From the NCBI RefSeq assembly GCF_001956215.1, contig NZ_MRTQ01000032.1:1-46189 (forward strand): DNA of 46,189 nucleotides, written 5' to 3'. How positions within the stretch are numbered: position 1 is the stretch's first letter; every line of letters starts with the position of its first letter. Made by a program: the position numbers and the translations under genes. The notes under the pieces are model-generated. The model searched no databases. It saw only the letters and a program-made list of their open reading frames with translations, and was not told the origin of the DNA. The stretch comes from Paenibacillus sp. FSL R5-0490 (GTDB taxonomy: Bacteria; Bacillota; Bacilli; Bacillales; Cytobacillaceae). This document shows, piece by piece, positions 40,587-46,189 of the stretch.

Positions 40587-41057
40587 TTATTTGGAATTCT
40601 CATTAAACCACTGTTCAAAAACTTCTTTTTCCTGAGAACCGGTAATCCTGTTAACCTCTTTGCCGTCCTTGTATTGAACGATTGTTGGAGTTTCCTGAAT
40701 TCCGTAATTGTCCCAGCCGTCTTCAAATTCAAGCAGATTGAATTGCACCAGATCAATACCCATATCTTCTGTAAGCGGAGCCACCACAGGAGTAGTCTTT
40801 TGGCAATGAGGGCATGTCGGGCTATAAAAATAAACCGTTACATCTTCTTTTTTATCTAACTTTTTATCCAATTCTTCGGGAAGGATCAGGTTTTGATAAT
40901 TCGGGTCTTCAAGCTGTTTGACTGTTTCAGGATGAAGCGAATCCTTTCCATACGGATTTTTCTCTGACACTTTTTCTTCGTTTTGCATTTTAGTTAACAT
41001 TCCAACTGCTGCAAATAATGCAACGATAATGGCAAGAAATATAATGACCTTTTTCAT
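40587..41057 (-). CDS. Membrane-anchored thioredoxin-like protein (thiol-disulfide partner of BdbC)
   Basis: A 156-residue protein with an N-terminal membrane anchor (VIIFLAIIVALFAAVGML) and a thioredoxin fold outside the membrane. The active site is CPHC in VYFYSPTCPHCQKT and the cis-Pro loop is in ETPTIVQYKDG. ATG 41057 overlaps the stop of bdbC by one base (TAATG), so the two are translationally coupled. It probably receives oxidizing equivalents from BdbC and passes them to secreted proteins. Confidence 0.9.
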   Translation of the reverse strand: MKKVIIFLAIIVALFAAVGMLTKMQNEEKVSEKNPYGKDSLHPETVKQLEDPNYQNLILPEELDKKLDKKEDVTVYFYSPTCPHCQKTTPVVAPLTEDMGIDLVQFNLLEFEDGWDNYGIQETPTIVQYKDGKEVNRITGSQEKEVFEQWFNENSK

Positions 41058-41497
41058 TATTCTGCTGCCTCCTTCGTTTTCTTCCAGACAAGATAACTGC
41101 AAATAAAAATAATAATAAAAGCTGTTAATGCTAAAAATGGAATTGTAACAAATCCCAGCCAATTAATATACTGCCCCGTACAGGGAACTCTCCCGCATGC
41201 TGCTGCATGATCAGCCATAAATGAAATCTTCTGAATGGAGTAGTGGTAGATGGAAATGCCGGCTCCAACAGCAGATAACACCATTGTATATAAGCTGATG
41301 CGATAATCCTTCTTAACCACAGCCAATCCTAGTATGACAGCAAAGGGATACATGACAATCCTCTGATACCAGCAAAGCTCGCACGGTTCATATTGCCTGA
41401 TTTCAGAAAAATAAAGGCTGCCGAACATAGCAAGAATCGAAGCTGCCCAGGCAATAAACAGCAAATTCTCCCGCCCGTCTGTTTGTGTTTTCTCCAT
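41057..41497 (-). CDS. bdbC: Disulfide bond oxidoreductase BdbC (DsbB family)
   Basis: A 146-residue protein with four membrane helices. Both DsbB-type cysteine pairs are seen: CELC after the first helix (YEPCELCWYQR, with the conserved quinone-site Arg) and CGRVPC in the second external loop. It reoxidizes a thioredoxin-like partner with quinone. AAGGAG lies 7 bases before ATG 41497. In Bacillus it supports competence pili and secreted disulfide proteins. Confidence 0.94.
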   Translation of the reverse strand: MEKTQTDGRENLLFIAWAASILAMFGSLYFSEIRQYEPCELCWYQRIVMYPFAVILGLAVVKKDYRISLYTMVLSAVGAGISIYHYSIQKISFMADHAAACGRVPCTGQYINWLGFVTIPFLALTAFIIIFICSYLVWKKTKEAAE

Positions 41498-41806
41498 AAT
41501 AATCTCCTTATTAATATGTACTCTAAAATTATAAAGCTATTGGACATCCATTGTAAATCAACATGTGCAGACAATCAGCAGAAATGGGGCTTTTGTGGCA
41601 AAGATATTAACAGGTTACAAATAAAAAGAAGACATTTAACACCTTTATAGAAATATATACAAAGGAAAAGACGCAAGATAATAAGAGGGAAATTACTTAA
41701 GAAGTTACGAATGCAGCAAAAAAGGGAAAAGACTTGAATATTACTGAGAGACTAAGCTCCATTTAGCTCCCAGGATAATTATTATTTCCAAAGGAGTGCA
41801 CCACCA
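41498..41806. other. 309-bp gap between bdbC and the GNAT-nitrilase gene
   Basis: Divergent intergenic region without a coding frame or repeat. GGAGCT-type arms near 41755-41772 (AGCTCC... TAGCTCCC) are direct rather than inverted. Promoters for both genes must lie here; none was clear enough to call. Confidence 0.4.
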
Positions 41807-43345
41807 TTGACAAAGCTTGATTTAACGAAATTTGAGAAGAAAATGATTATCAGAAATACCCGGCATTCAGATATAGATCATATCATTGCCCTTCAGGAGT
41901 TATGTTTTCCCGGCATGGTTCCCTGGAAGAAGGATCAGCTTGAAAGCCATCTGGAAATTTTCCCTGAAGGCCAGTTTGTTGCAGAATATGACGGGGAAAT
42001 TATTGGATCCTGTTCAAGCCTTATTATAAATTTTGATGAGTATGATGACCGTCATTCATGGGATGATGTGACAGATAAAGGATACATAACGAACCATAAT
42101 CCGGAAGGCTATAACCTTTATGGAATTGAAGTAATGGTTCATCCTGATTACCGCAGAATGAAAATCGGCCATCGCCTGTATGAAGAAAGGAAGGAGCTTG
42201 TCAGGTCTTTAAATTTAAAAAGCATCATCATAGGCGGACGAATTCCAAACTATCATAAATACTCCAATGAAATGAACCCGCGAGAGTATGTTAACGAAGT
42301 GTCGCTTCATAAAATCTATGACCCGGTTTTATCCTTTCAGCTCCTGAATGGATTTACCCTGATGAGGATTAATCCCAACTATTTGCCTGACGATGTGCAG
42401 TCAAATAAATATGCAACCCTGATGGAATGGAATAATGTCGACTACAGACCAATGAGCAAACGCTTTTATAAAACGAGCTACCCGGTACGTATATGCGTGG
42501 TTCAATATTTAATGCGGCAGATAAAATCCTTCGATGAATTTGCCCATCAGGTGGAATATTTTACAGATGTAGCTTCTGACTCAGGGTCCGACTTTGCGGT
42601 TTTTCCCGAGTTATTTACCACCCAGCTGATGTCCTTTTTGGAAGAACGTTCACCAAGCCTTGCGGTCAGAAAGCTGACAGAATACACTGAGCAATACATC
42701 GAGTTATTTACGGATTTGGCAGTCAGATATAATATCAATATCATTGGCGGCTCTCATTTTGTGAAAGAAGATGACGATGAGATTTATAATATTGCTTACC
42801 TGTTCCGCCGGGATGGAACAATTGAAAAGCAGTATAAGCTCCATATTACGCCAAATGAGCGCAAATGGTGGGGAATCAGCCGCGGAGATGAAGTAAAGGT
42901 ATTTGATACTGACTGCGGAAAAATAGCCATTCAAATCTGCTATGACATCGAATTCCCTGAGCTTGCGAGAATTGCGGCAGATAAAGGTGCCAAAATAATA
43001 TTTACCCCTTTCTGCACCGAAGATCGCCAGGGATATTTACGGGTACGCTATTGTGCTCAGGCGCGGGCTGTTGAAAATCAAATATACACGGTTATTTCAG
43101 GTACGGTCGGCAATCTTCCGCAAACAGAGAATATGGATATTCAATATGCACAATCTGCCATTTTTGCACCATCCGATTTTGAGTTTGCAAGGGATGGTAT
43201 TGTGGGGGAAACAAATCCAAATATTGAAATGGTTCTGATTGGTGATGTTGATCTGGAAATCCTTCGCCGCCAGAGGCAGGATGGCACAGTGCGCCAGTTA
43301 AAAGACCGCCGGCATGATATTTACAGCATTAAATATAAGAAGTAA
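41807..43345 (+). CDS. GNAT acetyltransferase-nitrilase fusion (YhcX-like carbon-nitrogen hydrolase)
   Basis: A 512-residue fusion. Residues about 12-210 are a GNAT domain (IRNTRHSDIDHI; IEVMVHPDYRRMKIGHRLYEE acetyl-CoA loop). Residues about 225-505 are a nitrilase-superfamily domain with the catalytic triad Glu268 (FPELF), Lys344 (YKLHIT) and Cys378 (ICYDIEFPE). The pair may acetylate and hydrolyse the same amide-containing metabolite, but the substrate is unknown. TTG 41807 is chosen: AAAGGAGTG ends 8 bases before it and no ATG is closer. Confidence 0.93.
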   Translation: MTKLDLTKFEKKMIIRNTRHSDIDHIIALQELCFPGMVPWKKDQLESHLEIFPEGQFVAEYDGEIIGSCSSLIINFDEYDDRHSWDDVTDKGYITNHNPEGYNLYGIEVMVHPDYRRMKIGHRLYEERKELVRSLNLKSIIIGGRIPNYHKYSNEMNPREYVNEVSLHKIYDPVLSFQLLNGFTLMRINPNYLPDDVQSNKYATLMEWNNVDYRPMSKRFYKTSYPVRICVVQYLMRQIKSFDEFAHQVEYFTDVASDSGSDFAVFPELFTTQLMSFLEERSPSLAVRKLTEYTEQYIELFTDLAVRYNINIIGGSHFVKEDDDEIYNIAYLFRRDGTIEKQYKLHITPNERKWWGISRGDEVKVFDTDCGKIAIQICYDIEFPELARIAADKGAKIIFTPFCTEDRQGYLRVRYCAQARAVENQIYTVISGTVGNLPQTENMDIQYAQSAIFAPSDFEFARDGIVGETNPNIEMVLIGDVDLEILRRQRQDGTVRQLKDRRHDIYSIKYKK

Positions 43346-43359
43346 TATATAGTTGCAGC

Positions 43360-43385
43360 TTGAGCGCCTTTCACTTGGCGCTCAA
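43360..43385 (+). terminator. Strong hairpin without T run after the GNAT-nitrilase gene
   Basis: TTGAGCGCC and GGCGCTCAA, 9-bp perfect stem with an 8-base loop. The missing T tract makes termination doubtful; it may protect the 3' end. Confidence 0.5.
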
Positions 43386-43510
43386 ACGCATTTATCGGGC
43401 ATACATAATCTCTGGGTGGAAATTGTCAAAATAACTCGGATATTTTTAAAAGGAATATCCATTTGGAACTCGAAAAGGATATGCAGAAGCTTTTTTTAGG
43501 AGGTCATACA

Positions 43511-45256
43511 ATGGAATGGAAAACAGCAGCAGAACGATGGATAAACCATGAGGATCTGGACAATGAATTATTAGAACAGCTAAAACGTTTGCAGGGAAAT
43601 GAAAAGCTCCTTGAAGAAGCATTTTATAAGGGACTGGAATTCGGAACAGGCGGCATGCGCGGGGAAATTGGCCCGGGAACAAACCGCATGAATATCTATA
43701 CTGTCCGAAAGGCATCTGCAGGATTAGCGGCATACATAGAGGAAAAAGGACTGGAAGCAAAAAACAGGGGAGTGGCTATTGCTTATGATTCACGCCACAT
43801 GTCTCCGGAATTTGCAATGGAAGCGGCTAAAACACTTGCCAGCAGGGGCATACAGACGTATGTATTTGACGAGCTTCGTCCAACTCCTGAACTTTCATTC
43901 GCAGTCCGGTACCTTCATGCGTATGCAGGTATTGTCATAACAGCCAGCCATAATCCTCCGGAATACAATGGTTATAAGGTGTATGGATCTGATGGGGCTC
44001 AGCTGACTCCCGCAGAAGCTGACATTGTTATAAGCAAAGTAAATGAATTAGAAAACGAATTGCTGATAGAAGTAATGGATGAAGATGTGTTGAAGGAAAA
44101 AGGGCTCATCACCATGATCGGCAAAACAGTTGATCAGGCCTATCAGAAGCAGCTCCTTACCATCTCCGAAAATCCCGGTGCCGCAAACGAAGCGGATGTG
44201 CGCGTAGTATTTACGCCTCTTCACGGTACGGCCAACAAGCCTGTCAGAGAGGCTTTGTCAGCGCTGGGCTATGTAAATGTGCATGTGGTAAAGGAACAGG
44301 AGCTCCCGGATCCTGAGTTCTCAACAGTAAAGAGTCCTAATCCAGAGGAAAAAGATGCTTTTGAGCTGGCAATGAGAGATGGAAGAGAAACCAATGCAGA
44401 TTTGTTAATTGCTACAGACCCGGATGCCGATCGGCTTGGAATCGCAGCGAAGAACAAAGAAGGTGAGTATGTTCTTCTGACAGGAAATCAGACAGGGGCG
44501 CTGCTGCTTCACTACATACTTTCTCAGAAGAAAGAAAAGAATACACTGCCTGACAATGGCATCATGCTAAAAACGATTGTTACATCTGAATTTGGCCGCA
44601 GGGTTGCCTCGTCTTTTGGAGTAGAAACCATTGATGTTTTAACTGGCTTCAAATTCATTGCAGAAAAAATCAAGGAATATGAAGAGTCGGGTGAATACAG
44701 CTTCCTGTTTGGCTATGAGGAAAGCTATGGATATCTAATCGGCGACTTTGCAAGGGACAAGGATGCTATCCAGGCAGCCCTGCTTGCAACTGAAATGGCG
44801 GCTTATTATAAAAAGAAAGGCATGTCCCTTTATGAGGCATTGCTCAGCTTATTTGATGAGTTTGGCTATTTCCTTGAAGGATTGAATTCAATGACTCTCA
44901 AAGGAATTGAAGGAGCTGAAAAAATCCAGCAGACACTGGCATCTTTCCGCACTAATCCGATAAAGGAACTTGAAGGCATGAAAGTTCAGGCTGTTGAAGA
45001 TTACTTAACAGGAATCAGAACGGAAGCAGATGGAACAGAGGAAAATATCGGCCTGCCAAAGTCCAATGTTATTAAGTATTTCTTCGAAGAAGGGAACTGG
45101 ATCTGCCTAAGGCCATCAGGTACAGAACCGAAAATTAAATTTTACTTTGGAATTAATGACTCTTCATTAGCCGGCAGCAAAGAAAAACTGGATTCCGTTC
45201 AAAAAGCATTTATGGGCATCGTCGAAGAAAGAATGGGGATTTCAGTATCAAAATAA
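43511..45256 (+). CDS. pgcA: Phosphoglucomutase PgcA (alpha-D-phosphohexomutase family)
   Basis: A 581-residue enzyme interconverting glucose 1- and 6-phosphate, feeding UDP-glucose for wall teichoic acid and glycolipid synthesis. The phosphoserine loop [11 protein letters not shown] puts Ser146 at the active site; metal loop [10 protein letters not shown], sugar loop [11 protein letters not shown] and phosphate loop [12 protein letters not shown] follow in order. ATG 43511 follows TTAGGAGG; the ten bases around this site (AGGAGGTCATACAATGG) are the same as at queG. Frame open upstream to 43463 without a better site. Confidence 0.95.
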   Translation: MEWKTAAERWINHEDLDNELLEQLKRLQGNEKLLEEAFYKGLEFGTGGMRGEIGPGTNRMNIYTVRKASAGLAAYIEEKGLEAKNRGVAIAYDSRHMSPEFAMEAAKTLASRGIQTYVFDELRPTPELSFAVRYLHAYAGIVITASHNPPEYNGYKVYGSDGAQLTPAEADIVISKVNELENELLIEVMDEDVLKEKGLITMIGKTVDQAYQKQLLTISENPGAANEADVRVVFTPLHGTANKPVREALSALGYVNVHVVKEQELPDPEFSTVKSPNPEEKDAFELAMRDGRETNADLLIATDPDADRLGIAAKNKEGEYVLLTGNQTGALLLHYILSQKKEKNTLPDNGIMLKTIVTSEFGRRVASSFGVETIDVLTGFKFIAEKIKEYEESGEYSFLFGYEESYGYLIGDFARDKDAIQAALLATEMAAYYKKKGMSLYEALLSLFDEFGYFLEGLNSMTLKGIEGAEKIQQTLASFRTNPIKELEGMKVQAVEDYLTGIRTEADGTEENIGLPKSNVIKYFFEEGNWICLRPSGTEPKIKFYFGINDSSLAGSKEKLDSVQKAFMGIVEERMGISVSK

Positions 45257-45295
45257 ATTCTCACACCCAGAAGTGTCAACAGAAAGGAAGATTCA

Positions 45296-46021
45296 ATGTT
45301 AAAGGGACAAACGGCAATAGTAACAGGTGCATCCAGAGGGATCGGCAAGGAAATCGCTGTTAAGCTGGCTCAGCAGGGCATGAAGCTAACCCTGATTGGA
45401 AGTTCAGAGGAAATACATCAATCAGCAGAAGACCTCAATAAAATGGGATTTTCAGATGTAATGCCCATTCAGGCGGATATCTCAAATGAAGCACAAGTAA
45501 AGGCAGCAGTTGAAAAAACTCTTCAGACATACGGGCAGCAGCTTGACCTTCTTGTGAACAATGCAGGTATGGGCTTTTTTAAACAGGTTGATGAAACGAC
45601 ACTGGATGAGTGGAAAAAAGTCTTTGAAGTAAATGTGCAGGGAGTTTTTCTCGGAAGCAGGGCAGTACTGCCGCATATGAAAGAGCGGAAATCTGGTACA
45701 ATCATTACCATTTCATCAGATGTAGCCAGGTATACTATCCCGAATGGATCAGCCTATACGGCAACAAAATATGCAGTTCAAGGCTTCTCGGGATCTTTAG
45801 CTCAGGAAGTCAGAGAATATGGTATCCGTGTCGGAACCATAAATCCTGGAATGGTTGATACGTTTTTTGCAGAATCCAAGCAGGGACTCGAAGAGAAAAA
45901 AGATTGGCTGCAGGTCGAGGATATCGCAAATGCTGTTGTTTACATGGCATCAGCACCGAAACACATGATGATAGACGAAATCGTTCTTCATCCATTTGTT
46001 CAAAATTATCCAATAGCATAA
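45296..46021 (+). CDS. Short-chain dehydrogenase/reductase (FabG-like)
   Basis: A 241-residue classical SDR. It has the cofactor motif TGASRGIGKE, NNAGMGFF, catalytic Ser in ITISSDVARY and Tyr/Lys in YTATKYA, and the PGMVDT loop. Lack of an Asp after strand 2 (TLIGSSEE) suggests NADPH use. AAAGGAAG precedes the ATG by 7 bases. The stop codon TAA (46019-46021) lies within the first bases of repeat copy B, so the repeat abuts the gene with no spacer. Confidence 0.92.
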   Translation: MLKGQTAIVTGASRGIGKEIAVKLAQQGMKLTLIGSSEEIHQSAEDLNKMGFSDVMPIQADISNEAQVKAAVEKTLQTYGQQLDLLVNNAGMGFFKQVDETTLDEWKKVFEVNVQGVFLGSRAVLPHMKERKSGTIITISSDVARYTIPNGSAYTATKYAVQGFSGSLAQEVREYGIRVGTINPGMVDTFFAESKQGLEEKKDWLQVEDIANAVVYMASAPKHMMIDEIVLHPFVQNYPIA

Positions 46022-46189
46022 AGTGAAACTTCAATCAGTGGGGTTTTCCTTATCCCCACTGATTGTTAGTCGCGTGTCGCTAAGATCTCCGCTAGCGTTT
46101 CGATCAATCGACACTACGAACCCGATTGGTTCAACTAAGCCTCTGCCTGCGCGTCGGCAAGTTTCACTGTATCTCACCAATCGGGCCTT
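46018..46189. repeat. Dispersed palindromic repeat, copy B (runs off the window end)
   Basis: This copy is fuller than A. Arms: GTGAAACTT (46023-46031) with AAGTTTCAC (46159-46167); CAATCAGTGGGG (46032-46043) with CCCCACTGATTG (46054-46065); GTGTCG (46074-46079) with CGACAC (46109-46114); CCCGATTGG (46121-46129) with CCAATCGGG (46177-46185). The first and last pairs interleave, giving pseudoknot order. It has no coding potential and follows the SDR stop directly. Confidence 0.9.

Overview
The window looks like chromosomal DNA from a low-GC, spore-forming member of the Bacillaceae, most like Cytobacillus, Mesobacillus or a relative of the old Bacillus firmus group. This rests on strong AGGAGG-type ribosome binding sites, TTG/GTG starts, sporulation genes (prkA, yhbH), and gene order shared with the Bacillus subtilis yhb (queG-yhbB-cspR-prkA-yhbH) and yhc (yhcT, yhcU, yhcX, pgcA) regions. 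Genus is an inference. No phage, insertion sequence with transposase, CRISPR array or plasmid function was seen.

Layout. Positions 1-515 hold the tail of a tRNA array (Gln, Gly, Cys, Leu, Leu) closed by a terminator. Positions 700-10400 are a carbohydrate locus on the + strand: two ABC permeases, a lipoprotein binding protein, a YesM/YesN-type two-component system, a ThuA-like protein, two Gfo/Idh/MocA oxidoreductases and a TIM-barrel sugar isomerase/epimerase. It starts behind paired cre-like operators. Positions 10400-10800 carry a tRNA-Gly(TCC) preceded, 156 bp upstream, by an orphan copy of its first 31 bases. Positions 11610-11830 hold a palindromic repeat plus a long leader hairpin in front of queG. 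Positions 11871-19710 are the conserved queG to yhbH sporulation/RNA-modification block, with three very small genes between the larger ones.

Positions 19770-34570 are housekeeping and stress genes on both strands: a YflT-like stress protein, a CoA-type Nudix hydrolase, homoserine dehydrogenase behind a SAM-I riboswitch, a 3-methyladenine DNA glycosylase, proline synthesis, cystine uptake, an NCS2 purine permease, a RocB-like peptidase, low-affinity phosphate transport with its DUF47 partner, and an EF-G-binding FusB-type protein. Positions 34660-46021 hold a 30-residue peptide gene, a HelD-like helicase, an aldo/keto reductase, a GlsB/YeaQ stress membrane protein behind a likely sigma-B promoter, RluA-type pseudouridine synthase, YhcU, a BdbC/thioredoxin pair, a GNAT-nitrilase fusion, phosphoglucomutase and an SDR. 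The window ends inside a second copy of the palindromic repeat.

The best candidates for something undescribed are: (1) the dispersed repeat at 11610 and 46018, whose copies share a hairpin that changes length symmetrically, and whose longer copy has two 9-bp stems in interleaved (pseudoknot) order; (2) the queG leader hairpin, whose loop is complementary to the queG ribosome binding site; (3) the truncated tRNA-Gly scar; and (4) several tiny genes, two of them linked to stress or sporulation promoters. All similarity statements come from reading the sequence and recalling families; no search was run.
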